Below, piece by piece: positions 22,515 through 35,000 of a stretch of 64,000 nucleotides of DNA (position 1 is its first letter; every line of letters starts with the position of its first letter). Source of the stretch: Sceloporus undulatus (taxonomy: Eukaryota > Chordata > Lepidosauria > Squamata > Phrynosomatidae); contig NC_056527.1 of assembly GCF_019175285.1 (NCBI RefSeq), forward strand, positions 112,541,451 through 112,605,450, written 5' to 3'. The notes beneath the pieces were generated by a model. The model did not search any database. It saw only the letters and a program-made list of their open reading frames with translations, and had not been told where the DNA came from. The translations under genes and the position numbers were made by a program.

Positions 22515-23055
22515 TTAAGTTTCCCTTATCTGAAATGCTCTCTTATTCTAAATCTGAAATGGGACCAGAAGTGTTTTGGATTTCAGAGTTTTTTGGATAT
22601 TGGAATATTTGCATATACATAATGAAATATCTTGGAGATGGGACCCAAGTCTAATTGTGAAAATCATTTATGGTCCAAAACACACAGCAGAAATAGTCAG
22701 TTTGAGACTGCTTTAACTGTCCTGGCTCAGTACTAGGAAATCCTGGGACTTGTAGTGTATTGTGGCACCATAGCTCTCAGGCAGAGCAGGCTAAATGTCT
22801 CACAAAACTACAGTTTCCAGAATTCCCTAGCATTGAGCCAGGGCAGTTAAAGTGGTCTCAAACTGGATTATTTCTGCAGTGTGTTTTGGACCAATGTTTC
22901 ATATACACTTTATACACATAGCCTGAAGGTAATTTTATGCACAATATTTTAAATAATGTGTATGAAACAAAGTGTACACTGAACTATCCAAAAGCAAAGA
23001 TGTCACTATTTCAGCCACCCATGTGGACAGTTTTGGGTTTTGGATAAGGAAGACT
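22515..23055. mobile_element. Tigger-like Tc1/mariner MITE (family E) carrying a family B MITE
   Basis: AAGTTTCCCTTATCTGAAAT at the left and GGATAAGGAAGACTT at the right are inverted ends. GGGACCAGAAGTGTTTTGGA is typical of this family. A family B element (TGGTCCAAAACACACAGCAG to GCAGTGTGTTTTGGACCAAT, about 22673-22898) sits inside. Confidence 0.68.
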
Positions 23056-23834
23056 TATTTTCAGAAGAATCATTCTAGAAAAAAAACAAGATTGTATTGT
23101 AATCTTTATGCTTTGCTCACATTACCTTTGCACTTGTCTTGATTTTTATAATTGCCACATCCTGAGCTGAAACCAGATGTCTTCATTTTTCTTACTTTGC
23201 CACTTTCAGGAGAACATTTTTTTTCTAGTGTAGGCAAGAGATTCAAGACAAATATGGAAACAAAGCCAAATGGCTAACATCAGATCAAGTTACGTAGGAA
23301 ACTGACCACTATGTTGAATCTTTATTTGTTTAACATTTTTGGGAAACTTTTGTGACAATTCTCAAGTGTCGCAACCAGGAACTTCACCTTTGCCAAGATC
23401 TCTAATTCAAGGTCTCCTGCCTTACTTTCCCAGTTTGGTGCTCAAGACCATTTGCAGGGAGGAGTTAAACTGTGCATTCACACTAACATGCATACTTGAG
23501 CTGAAACACCCATCATAACAAACACAAAAGGGAAGAGAGATTTTCCAGAAGTATTGTGGGCATATAGAAGATTCAAGCCCTGATTTTAATAAAGTATGTA
23601 GCAAGTGATTTTCAAAAGGCTACAATCTGCAGCAGAAAAACAAAGGCTCATGTGGCATCTTTAGAGCTTATACTTTTTATAACTACAATACCCAGAATCC
23701 AGACACTTGGCTGGAGGATCTTTAAGACTCATAGGATATTCTTATGGTTTTGTTTTTTTTACAGCATGAACCTTTGTGGTTTTGTGGGCTATAATCTGTT
23801 CCATCCAAAACATTAACTATATATAATCTTAGGG

Positions 23835-24056
23835 GCCCCTTTCACAATTCACAATTATAGCACTATGATTCCACCAAGTACCATGATAATATCCTATGAA
23901 ATCTTGGAATTTTCAGTTTTAGAGAAGGGCACTTAGAATTATCTGCCAAGGCACTCAAGTGCCTCACCAAACTACAAATCCCCGGATTCTATAGGATGCA
24001 CCAATGGCAGTTAAAGTGGAATCATAATGCTATAACTGTGTTGTGTGAAAGGACTC
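23835..24056. mobile_element. Palindromic MITE, family B2
   Basis: Begins CCTTTCACAATTCACAATTA and ends TATAACTGTGTTGTGTGAAAGG, with the paired CTATGAAATC/GGATTCTATAGGATG interior. Confidence 0.62.
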
Positions 24057-24756
24057 TCAGCGACAGAGAGTGGTCAGAGGAGACCTCTACCTTTGCCCTG
24101 AAGTTCTGATGCCAATGTAGCAGAAAATTTCACATAAACTAAGGGATAAATGGTCAGACCTGTTCTAATTACATCAATCTTTCATGCCAGGAAAATAAAC
24201 CTTTCATCCCATCTGGAATTTTGGCGTCTACTCCACGAATTCCTGTCTTGCATTTGTACCATCTAAGGATGGAGAAAGTATGGCCCACGGGACACATGCA
24301 ACCTTTGAATCCCATTGTTGCTGCCCCTGAAACTCCAACCAGTGCCCTCAACAAACCAATTTTTAAAACATTGGCACAGTTTTTGAGCATTTTCACCCCA
24401 AAACAATCTCTCCAAACTTGCTAAAACACTCCTGGCCCCACCCAGTTATTTTCCCAGTACCTCCAAATATCTCAATCTTTTTAAGCCCTTCTCGTTATGG
24501 CAACCCAAAGTGATGCAAAAATATTTGCAATCTCAATTTTGGGAAGGCTCTGACAGAAATAGAGATTTGGGGGAGCACAGCTGGGAGGGAGTTAGTACAT
24601 GGAGTCCATGGAGAGGGGGAAATTGGTCTCTGGCCCCTGTGCACTTGCCCAAACCTGATCTATAGATAGAGTGAACAAATTTCAGCCATAGAGCTCCTGA
24701 AAGCCATTTTTGTGCTCTTCAATATCTCCAGAATGCCCACATTATTTTCTGCCTCT

Positions 24757-24850
24757 TCTTGTTGTGTACCTTCAAGTCATTTCTGAATTATGGTGACCCT
24801 AAGACAAATCTATCATGGGTTATTCTTGTGCAAAGTGGGTCTAGGATCTG
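24757..24850 (-). mobile_element. Sauria-type SINE fragment
   Basis: Only the tail end is present: TTGTTGTGTACCTTCAAGTC and ATGGTGACCCTAAGACAAAT. Confidence 0.72.
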
Positions 24851-25467
24851 CAAATAGGTTGCACACGTCCCTCCTTTATTTAATGCCCAAAATACCTATT
24901 TTTCAAAACCAAAAAGTGGACTTCTAAAAACTCCAAGAAGGCTGGATGTGAATTTGTTTTATGGATGTTTTGTATGCAATCCAGAGACAACTAATTTATC
25001 AGCCGTGTGATGACATAGTGGGTAAAACTATAATAAAAAGCCGAGAAGAAGATTTATTTTCTTTTGAGATTATATTGCTAGCTGTTGTTTGTTCATAGCT
25101 GTATCAGAGCTATAGCAAACACAGCTGCCCCACTGTATAAATACACCCTTTGTCCCAGTTCAAGCTGAAGGGGCATCCGACTAAACAGTGGAAACAGCAT
25201 CTACTTGAATATGGCTGTTCAAAGGATCCAAAATGGATTCAAAAAGCATGTTGATATTTCCCATACATTAAAAAAGCTCTCCTCTCCGATTCCACAAAAC
25301 AGTTCCATAATGACCTTTTCTTCTAAGGAAACCACAGCATGTAAATGTCTATCTTTCTCAGGACCAAGCAATTGTTAACTAAAGTGGCTTATACATTCGC
25401 TGCAGTTAGAGACGCAGGATTCCCATGAAAGTGGAAAAACTACAAATAACATTACATTTTTTTTACC

Positions 25468-25625
25468 TGATTGAGTGCTTCCTTAAGAATCTATTAATGA
25501 TCAACATCTGCCAGAGACTGACCATAGAATTATGCAGGAGGACCTACAGTACCTGGAAAACTGTTTTCTCTAGGAATCTCTAGGTCCTCCAGTGCAACCT
25601 CTGTCAAAGTTGGCCATAGAGTCAC
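25468..25625. mobile_element. Family D mariner-type MITE, degraded
   Basis: Shares the hairpin core with 13807-14074: GACCATAGAATTATGCAGGA against CTAGGTCCTCCAGTGCAACC. Confidence 0.55.
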
Positions 25626-25689
25626 TCTCATCCTCTCACTTTCCCTCTTTGTCTCCAGCTTACTTCAGTTATTGCACACTGATTTCAAA

Positions 25690-26766
25690 GTGCAAATCAA
25701 AGTGCAGGCTTAAGGTTGAACATAAAGAAAACAAAAATAATGACCATGGAGGATCTCCACAAGTTCAATTTAGATGATAAGGAAATAGAAATAGTAAAAG
25801 AGTTCCTATACCTGTAATCAAACATAGATCAGAGTGGGGACTGCAGTCAAGAAATCAGAAGACTAAGAATGGGGAGGGCTGCTATTAAAGAACTAGAAAA
25901 GGTCCTAAAGAGCAAAGATATACAACTAAGCACGAAAGTCAGAATTGTATAAGAAATTCTATTCCCCATTACAATGTATGGATGTGAGAGCTGGACAGGA
26001 AGAAAACGGACAGGAAGAAAATAAACTCATTTATGATGTGGTGCTGGAGAAGACTGCTGAGAATACCATGGACAGCAAAAAGAACAAATAGGTGGATCCT
26101 AAAGCAGATCAAGTCTGAAATTTCCCTTTAGGCAAAAATGACTAAACTGAGGCTGTTGTACTTTGGTCCCATCATGAGAAGAAATGACCCATTAGAAAAG
26201 ATAATAATGGCCCAGTATAGACGGGTGTGATAGGACGCCCTCGTCATGTGCAAGGTGGTGCTTCTACACGCCCCCCTCAAGTGACGAGGGCGTCAAAATG
26301 GCAGCGCCCTGTACAGATGGGTTCCGCCATCATTATGTGCCGGAAGCATAGCGTCTGCACGTTGCAGCGCCACTATGATGTTGCGAGTGCGCATTGGCGC
26401 ACTGTGACGTCATAATGGCACTGCAAGAAGAACCCGCTTTTTGCGGGTTCTTTTTAGTCCATGGGGAAGTCCCGTGGTCTGGAGGCTGGTCTGGTCCCCA
26501 CAGACCAAAGCTAGGTGCCGGGAGACCGTCCTTTTTGGATGTCTCTCCCAATGGCCTAAACTAGCCCAAGGAGCAAAAGTTGGGAAAAGTGGAAGGAATT
26601 AAGAAGAGAGGAAGACTACATGTTAGATGCATAGACTCAATTAAGGAGGTCACAGGTATGAATCCGCAGAAACTGGGAAGAGTAGTGGAGGATAGGGAGT
26701 CTTGGAGATGTCTCATCCACAGGGTCGCCATGAGTCAAGATCGACTTGAGTGTGGTTAACAACAAC
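25690..26766 (+). mobile_element. BovB/RTE LINE 3' region, interrupted
   Basis: Degraded frames match the RTE-clade ORF2 C-terminus: a MYGCESW-like block near 25975, W-RRLLRIPW-A-KTNRWIL near 26045-26100, and the AKMTKLRLLYFGPIMRRND-like block near 26135-26190. After a 350-bp insertion the element resumes at about 26571 and ends GGGTCGCCATGAGTCAAGAT with an AACAACAAC tail. This tail resembles those of the Sauria SINEs and the 5S SINE here, consistent with BovB-type mobilisation. Confidence 0.75.
26213..26570. mobile_element. GC-rich insertion in BovB, probable DNA-transposon MITE
   Basis: CpG-rich and sharply different from the flanking AT-rich LINE. GGCCCAGTATAGACGGG at the left and (reversed) GGGCTAGTTTAGGCC at the right look like decayed inverted ends. 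Exact borders and superfamily are unsure. Confidence 0.45.
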
Positions 26767-26807
26767 ACTGTACCCCTTGCTAGATGAAGGGGGTGCAGAT
26801 TTGGGTG

Positions 26808-27034
26808 AGTACGGTGGGCCCTTGGTATCTGCTGGGATTTGGTTCCAGGACACACACACGTGGATACCAAAATCCGTGGATGCTCAAACCCCATCAAATA
26901 CATTGGCAAAGTAAAATGATGTCACTTATATAAAATGTCAAAATCAATTTATATACCTTTTAAAATGTTTTTAAAACATGGATGCTGAATACATGGATAC
27001 AGAATCCAAGGATACGGAGGGCTGACCAATTCTA
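26808..27034. mobile_element. Family A mariner-type MITE
   Basis: Ends CGGTGGGCCCTTGGTATCTG and GGATACGGAGGGCTGACC; interior CCAAAATCCGTGGATGCTCA. Confidence 0.78.
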
Positions 27035-27589
27035 TGTTTTTAATTGTATTTTTATTTTAATATCGTGAAGCTGCTCTGAATCTCAGTTCTGGGAAAAGAG
27101 CAGGATACAAACAGCAACACCCACAACAACAACAATAACAGAAAAACAATTCCATTATAATGTTCATTATATTATACCAACAAAACTCTTCTTCTTTTGC
27201 ATCTCATGGAACAGATTTTCTGTTCCTTAGGAATATTCTTATCGATTCTCTAGGCCACTTTCCATGCAAAGGGAGTCCCATTTCAGCAAGCAATGTGGGT
27301 CTGTGAAACATTTCTCAGTTTCATTTGTCCACCAGAAATCTCACACAACATTCCACATTTTAAGAAGGCTTCAGTAAAGATTCCAGAATATGAGTTAGCA
27401 ACTGTTCTACAGCAGGTATGTGAGCTCTATTTAATTCAAGGGCAATATAATTTGGTGGCTATGCATCTGGAAGCCACATTACTCTCCCATCCACACCCAT
27501 GCATATATGGCACATAGTCAACTTGCAGCAGCAGCTAGCTTGTCCAAAGGGACAGAGAAGGTGGTGTGCCACTATTTCCCTCTTTACCC

Positions 27590-27725
27590 TTCACTACTAC
27601 TACTACTACTACTACTAATAATAATAATAATAATAATAGGATTTATTTATATGCCGCCCAATCACTGGGAATCCGGGCGGCTTACAATAATAGACGGTTC
27701 CCTGCCCTCAGGCTTACAATCTAAA
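27590..27725 (-). mobile_element. (CTA)n/(ATA)n microsatellite plus LINE 3' tail in reverse
   Basis: The triplet run is followed by GGATTTATTTATATGCCGCC and CGGGCGGCTTACAATAATAG, the reverse complement of an L2-like 3' end (TTGTAAGCCGCC type). Confidence 0.55.
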
Positions 27726-27824
27726 AAGACACAACACAAAAGGAGAAGGGAATGGTGAGGGGGGGAGGGGATCAGGTCCAGCATTCTTCTCTCCCTCTGA
27801 GTCCTGGACCAAGGCAGATGGACC

Positions 27825-27988
27825 GGAGGGAGGGCTCTTCTTCTTCAGGCTAGCTCTGATGGAGCTGGGCCTGCCTGGTCAACTCCCTCACAGGCCGGAG
27901 GATGACAGTTATGGAGGGAGGAGCCTTTTTCTTCAGGCTAGCCCTGATGGAGCTGGGCCAGCCTATTCTCTCCCTCACAGGCCGAGAA
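27825..27988. repeat. Tandem duplication, two units 88 bp apart
   Basis: 27825-27900 and 27913-27988 share GGAGGGAGG, TTCTTCAGGCTAGC, CTGATGGAGCTGGGCC and CTCCCTCACAGGCCG in the same order. Lies in the 3' flank of sialyltransferase B. Confidence 0.82.
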
Positions 27989-28018
27989 TATATATATACC
28001 ATTATATACCAAAAGGCA

Positions 28019-28024
28019 TTTATT
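28019..28024 (-). promoter_or_regulatory. Possible polyadenylation signal of sialyltransferase B
   Basis: TTTATT on the plus strand, AATAAA on the minus strand, about 540 bases past the stop. Other candidates exist further on. Confidence 0.3.
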
Positions 28025-28559
28025 GACTGGCACACTGCACCACAGTTTTTCCCCACTGTCTGTGGGCACTGGAGAACCCAAGGAAAGCCCAACAGGCAAG
28101 ATTCAGCTTCAAGGCCAGGAGTTCCTCTAGAAGCAAGGAATCACTTTATGCAAACCCATACTTCTAGAATGGCCTTCTTGCATTCCACAACTTTCTGGGC
28201 AACCACAAAACTCTGTACTGCCATCTTAAAGTTCTCACAGGTGCTGCAATTGGCCAGTTTTCCCATAGTTTAGAACAGAGGCACGCAAAGTATAGACTGT
28301 GCGCCTCATACAACCCTCCATGGCCATTTTATGACCTCCATGGAAATAAACAAGTAACTTCTGGCCCACAGATCACTAAAAACACAGCAAAAAGGTCACC
28401 CACACATCCTAAAGGGAGTTTAGGAGCAATTTTTTTCTGGGGTGGTTTGTGTACGGATGTTGATGTTCTCTTAAAAGGCTAATGTGGTCCCCTGGCATTC
28501 CATAGTTGTCCACACTTGGTTTAGAAGATCATTCCAACCCCACTCTAGCCATATATCTG

Positions 28560-29019
28560 TCACTGGCACTTGCCCAGTCGTAACCGCAGCACACCTTGGG
28601 AGTACATGCTGAGATAATGTGAGAACTCTGTGGGCATGGCATGTATCCCAGGTCTGGGCTTCCTGTTATCATAGTAGTGGTGAGGGATGGGCTTGTTGTC
28701 CAGGTCATGCGAAAAGGGCCAGAAGCCATAGAGGGTGATGCGCTCGCAGAACTCCAAAGCCATGCTGACCAGCATGAAGCCGGAGGAGAGGCGGTGTGCT
28801 TGTAAGCCTGTTCTCCAGAAATTACTCAGATTACGCAGGTACTGTGGGTTCAAGAAGAGAGCCTGTTGGACCAGGCCAAAGTCCTCCATGGTGTAAAGTG
28901 CACGGTAGCCAAGGGTGCTGTGGCCCACAAAGGAGAAACTGGGGAGGAGGAAGAAGGCATCTCTGTAAGGGTACAGAGCATCTGCAAAAGGCTTCCGCCG
29001 GGCCAGCAAGTACTGGAAT
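28560..29019 (-). CDS. Sialyltransferase B exon 6: motifs S, III and VS
   Basis: Acceptor CTTCCTGCAG, 152 codons, [23 protein letters not shown] aligns with FHHLLAEQKPFADALGLYRD of A. Ends LRLGKCQ. Confidence 0.96.
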
Positions 29020-32000
29020 CTGCAGGAAGAGAGAAAAGGTGCATTCAGAAAATGAAGAAACATGACTGGACTTACAATATCAATTACAATGGGCCCTCCC
29101 TATCCATGGATTCTTTATCCATAGATTCAAGCATCCTCAGCTTGAAAATACTAAAATATATATGTAGATTCTAAAAAGCAAACCTTGATTTTGCTGTTAT
29201 GTATAAGGAACAGCATTTTATTATGCCACTGTATGCAATGGGACTTGAACATCCATGGATTTTGTTATCCACAGAGGTTCTGAAACCAAACCACAGGGGA
29301 TACAAAGGGCCCACTGTACATTGTTATTGTTGTGGTCTGCCTATAAGTTATTTCCAATTTATGGTGACCCTAAGGCCATAATGGGGTCTTGGCAAGTTTC
29401 TTCAAAGGGGGGTTGTCATTGTCATCTACTGAGGCTGAGAGAGTGTGACTTGCCCAAGATCCCCCAGTGGGTTTGCATGGCCGAGCCAGGAATCCTGGTC
29501 TCCAGAGTCCTAGTCCAATGTTCAAACCACTACCATGCTGGCTCTCTGTAAATTACATATTCTCCAACATTTCAGAGATAAAAACAGGCATATATGTGCC
29601 CAAGCAACATCAGAGTGTGATCAAGATGGCAAAAATTATTAATGAGGGAGAACACACAAGCTAGGAGAGGCTGCAGCAGTTTGCTTTTGCCTGAGTTTGC
29701 TGGGAAGGGGTTCTGCCCATTCATCTCCTCTTCCCCTACTGAGTTTATGGATTGCATATTATTTTTGCATTTTGAAGTCAGTTTGCACAACTGAAGTAAG
29801 CTGAGGCGAGTGGGAGGAGGAGAGAGAACAGGGACATAGCTAGGATTTTAGGAAGGGGGGCAGACTAAGTGCCACCATTATAATGGGGCTTGGGTGCGGC
29901 GGCACAGCAGCACACACCATTCACTTTTCTTATGAAGCGGGGGGTCCGGACCCCAAGAACCCCCCCCCTCTTGGCTACGTCCCTGGAGAGAAACCAGAAC
30001 ATTTTAATAACAGCTGAAAGAGAAGACAACAGAGGATTAATTAGGAATGTCTCTGCCCAATTGGGACTGTTGAAGGGTATGCAGAATGCCAGGACTGATT
30101 GTCTTTGCCAGGGCAAGTTATTGAAGTCTTTCCTCCCTGGGCACTTCCTGAATCTCCCAGTGTTTCTAACATCTTCAACATTTTGTATGTTAAACTTCAA
30201 TTTTGTTTTTATTTTTATAAATGGTGATAAGCTGTTAGTCTCACTCAAGGCCTGAAAATGGATTCATGTATCACCATTTATGATCTACTGTCTATAATGT
30301 TTTGCATTCCATACAAGTTCCTATTTTTGGAATAACTCAAAGGCCCCCTGGATGTGTCCACATTTCATCTATCCACTTACTTAGTCTCAATGATGCTGGG
30401 GTTGATGGTCAGCAAGCTTGTCTTGGTTCCCACATCTTCAGAGAAGTTCATGGGAGCGAGGTTGAACCTGGATGGGGGATGTTGATGGAGGGAGAATGGT
30501 AAAGAAGCATCAAAGTCCATGTCAACAATCAAATAAATGCTCTTTTCCAGCTCTATTTCTCCGAATTGGGCATGAATTGTGCATCTATTTTTCAGCACTG
30601 AATTATGATGCATGCATAGGGTTGCTATATCCCAGATTATGGGTGTACCATCTGGTGCTCATTCAGACCATCATCTTGCTCTGTTTCTAAGCTTTCTTTC
30701 TTTTCTTTTTAAAAATACAATTGCCCTCCATATCCATGGATTTTTTATCAATGGATTCAAGCATGCACAGATTGAAAATATTATTCAATCTGTGTATGCT
30801 TGCTGTGCATGCAATTCCAAAAAGCAAACCTTGATTTTGCTGTTTTATTTAAGGGACACCATTACTGTGCCATTGTATTTAATGGGACTTGAGCAGCCAT
30901 GTATTTTGGTATCCATGGGGGGTTCTGGAACCAAACCCTAGCAGATACCAGGGGCCCACTGTAAAGTCTTTGATCCTTAAAGGAGCCAAGCTACGGAGCA
31001 AAATGTGGAGGCATCCATCTGTGAAACTGTTCTGCAACAAGCAAATTCTTCCCAGATTCTCAGGTGAATGGGAAGCAATAGAGTGAGCAGTGCAAGTGGC
31101 AGAGTACAAGAACCAATGCAGGAAGGCATGGCAAGAGTGTGAGGTGAGGTAAGGAAAGAGTCAGAGGGAAGGGAAATTAAGTGGAAAGGAGAGCGAGCAT
31201 ATAATGGCATTGTCTATCTGCTATGTACTCTCAAGGAAGTACTGACATTTTTCAGACCTTCAACCACTTTAATTCATAACTTCCTCCTTCCTCATTTCTT
31301 TTAATCAAAATTCTACTTCTCTGTTAAGGGTCATCTGGTGTGTGCGCATGAACACATAGTTCTGAAATCATCCCTTAATAAGACAGAGGCCCTTGCGACA
31401 GATACTCTTCAATCTTTCAGATGAAAACTGGGACCCTTGTGGACAAGCACCATCAGCGTGTAGTCAAGAAGGCTAAAGTTATTAATGAGGAAGAATGGCC
31501 AAACCAGGGAAATTATCGTACTGTCCTTTTCTGTCCTTCCCTCCCGACCAAGATGCAGGATGAAAACTTTTAAGCACGGATTATATTGCACATCTCAGAG
31601 GCATCCTGTACCCGATCATGGCATCCCATACCTGATCTGGAGTTCTCCCATACTTTGCAAAGAACAGGAAGGTCCCATTCTTTCAAAAAGTACTGGAGAA
31701 GTCCAAATTGGGTATGGGATGCCTCCGACATGGGCACAGAGGCGTGTGATAAAATCCATGCTTAAAAGTTTTCATCCTGAGCCTAGGTTGGGAGGGAAGG
31801 ACAGAAAAGGGCAGTGCGATAAACTCCTAGGAAAGGCTGAAGCCACTTGCTTTTGCCCTGCTAATTGAATGCAAACTACCTTTGCACTTTAGACTCAGTT
31901 TTGTAGCAACTGCACTAAGCCACAGGCAAAGAGGAAAAGTGGGAGGAGAAAGAAGAAACTGGCACATTTTACAAACCATTGAAAAAAGTGGAAAGAGAGA

Positions 32001-35000
32001 GGATTAATTGAAACTGTCCCTGCCAGATCAGGACATTTGGAGGGCATGCTATGATGTTTCTGGTGAAGAAAGACCATAATGAAATGCGATTCAGACCCAG
32101 AGAGAGGCAATAATAACTTGTGTATTAAAAATAAATAGTTGCTCTAACAATCTATATAAGGGTGCTTTCTGTGATCATCCTACCCATTAAGGTGCAGCAA
32201 ACTGCATTCAAAGAAAAGTTACCTGATTACAAAATCCGCCCGGTCAATCTCATGTCCACAGGAGCTGTTTAGTAGGATTCCTCCATTGCCTACCACTGCA
32301 CAGTCCCTATAAGAAGTGTCCAAGAAGGGTGATCTCTAGATTTGGGGAGAGGAGGGGGAAAATTAACTATAGTTACATGATTAATATTTCTCAGATAAGA
32401 AACCAGCTATTAAAATTACTCAAATCACAAATGAAGCTGCATGTAACTGAATGTTATTCAAGGGTTAATTTAAGTGAGTCGCAGACATAACCAATCATTG
32501 TATTAATCAATGTTGTACCTCCCCAGTTCCACACATCACCCAAATCCCAAAGAAAGAAATTCCCCCACCTCCGGCAGCATGTCCAACAGCTCGGTTTCCA
32601 CCCGCAGTTTTTTGTTTTTGGCCCCATCAAGGGTAATATATGATCCCAGTGGTGTGTTCTCCTTGGTCACCACTAACCAAAAGGAAGCATTGCAGCATTG
32701 CCCCAGTTGTGCCCTGCAAATGTATCAGCATCAAGTTAGAATTACAAGTATACTACATTTAACAAAATCTCTGATAAAGCAGCTCCATCCTTTTTACAAA
32801 GTCTTTTTGCACCTGCTTGCTCCCTCCTTTTTTCCTTGTTCTCGTTCTGGCTGGAAGCTTTTTAGCAGCACCAGCATTGAGACAACAGTAAAGGAGAGCT
32901 GGAGAAACACAGGCCTTTGGAGCCAGGTTCATTGGACTGTAAGTTCAAGCACTAAAATGGACATCATAAGAAAGGTGGAGGCTGGAGAAAGAAAAAGTCA
33001 TATCTGGATGCAGAAAACTTCTAAGTGGTTCAAAATGTTTATCATCCCTGACTCTGTTGCTTCTGTTCCCATGGGCATATTGTTAGTTTTGAAACATGTT
33101 TGCAGAAACATATTGAATTGCTTTTCTTTCCTGATTTATGAATGGTAAACAAACACATTGTTACTACAGAGACTGGAGCATGACCCAATAGATTCAAATT
33201 ACAAGAAAAGAAACACCACCTAAATATTAGAAAGAACTTTTTTGTAAGCGGGTTTGACAGTGGAATAGCCTGCCTCAAAAAGAGGTGGATTTTCCTTCTT
33301 TGAAGGTTGGGTGGTCATCTTTCAAGAGTGCTTCAGTTGTGTATTCCTGCATCGCAGGGGATGGATTGGATGATCTTTGCAGCCCCTTCCAACACAGACT
33401 CTAAGCTTCTATAGATGTTCCTGCAGTTTCCATCCAGGCATCTTTTTAAACAAGTGAGCATCAAAGCATATAGTTACCTGTATTGTGCGACTGCTGCTGC
33501 ATCAGGCTCCCAGGGGCATCCTTGGGTGAGCAGCAGATGCATTAGTATTGTCCTATCCAGAGCCCGGAGCTTCCAGTTATTTATCATAAGAAACTTTTCC
33601 TTCTCACTGTCTGTCTTATGGAAATTGATCCTACCAACCAGAAAAGCAGTCAGTTTAACATTCAGCCCTATGGCATTTGCAAATATAGCTTTGTGTCTGT
33701 TGCGCCTGAGATCTTAATAGTGGTAGCTGGTGGGATGGCAAATCCACCCTGGGTTTTTGTTCAGACTTGGAAGGAACTAGCCAAGGTGCTAAACCCCCTT
33801 GGAGGAATAAGGTTTGGCACCTGGGGTACCTCCTTTTAGGTTGAGATGAAAGCCCAGCGCACCTTCACCGTTCCAGAAACATGGCCACCATCATCTGCCA
33901 TTCAATCCTAGATCAAGTGTATGTTCCTATACATGGGGTCTAGAATCCCTGAAAAGAACATGCATGCCCTCCAACTGTCCTGATTTGGTAGGGGCAATCC
34001 TGATTAATCCTCTGTTGACTCATTTTTTCCAGCTACATTAACTGTTTATCTGTCATGGCTCCATCCTACAGAATCCTGGGATTTATAGTTTTGTGAGGCA
34101 TCAGCACTCTTTGGCAGAGAAGGCCAAAGGCCCTGTAAAACTACAAATCCCAGGATTCCATAGGATGGAGCTATAACACTTAAAGTGATGCCAAACGGCA
34201 TTATTTCAACAGTGTAAAAGCATCTTCAGTTACATGAGTGGGAGCAAAGAGAGAACTGAGACCTGGATTAAAATTCAGGGCCAGAATAGTGGGAAAGAGT
34301 CTGAATCTCCCAGCTTGATTCAAACAAGCCATCAAAGAAACAATCCCTTTTAAGTTGTTGTTGTTGTTGTTGTTGTTGTTGCTGCTGCTGTATGCCTTCA
34401 AGACGTTTCCACTTACAACAACCCTAAGGGTTTTCTTGGCAAGGTTTTTCAGAGGAGGTTTGCCATTGCCATCCTCTGGGACTTAGAGAGTGTGACTTGC
34501 CCAAGGTCACCCAATGGGTTTCCATGACAGAGTTGGGATTTGAACCCTGGTTTCCTAGTGTCATAGTTGAACGCTCAAATCAGTATACCATCCTGGCTTT
34601 TAAACTGATATTTCATAAATCATCAGCACTCACATTCCTGAGACAATTTTCTTCTGAAGTAATAGATTCAGTTCCCAGCATCTGGCTTGTTCTTCTACTT
34701 TAGCCTCTTTTCTGGAAGGTAAAAATCACCAATAAGACTGTGGTAAGAGCTCCAAATCATTACAAACTTCACTGAACCCCACTCCTTTTGTATATCCTCC
34801 TATTGATTTTGCAGAGTACAGCATACAGCTTTAATTCCAGAATCAACTGAGAGTATCTGACTGACAGGAGCAAGGATTTGAGCAAGGAAACTGCCAGTGT
34901 ACGTCTCCAGATCTGCTTAGCTTTAGGCATATAAATCCACTGATGTCCCTCAACTCCATCCTCTGGACTGCAGGCCTCAGTGTCTGGGGCATAGCTGGAA

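Noticed and set aside
32510-33148. 212-codon plus-strand frame
   Set aside because: Antisense of sialyltransferase B exon 3 plus intron; no domain.
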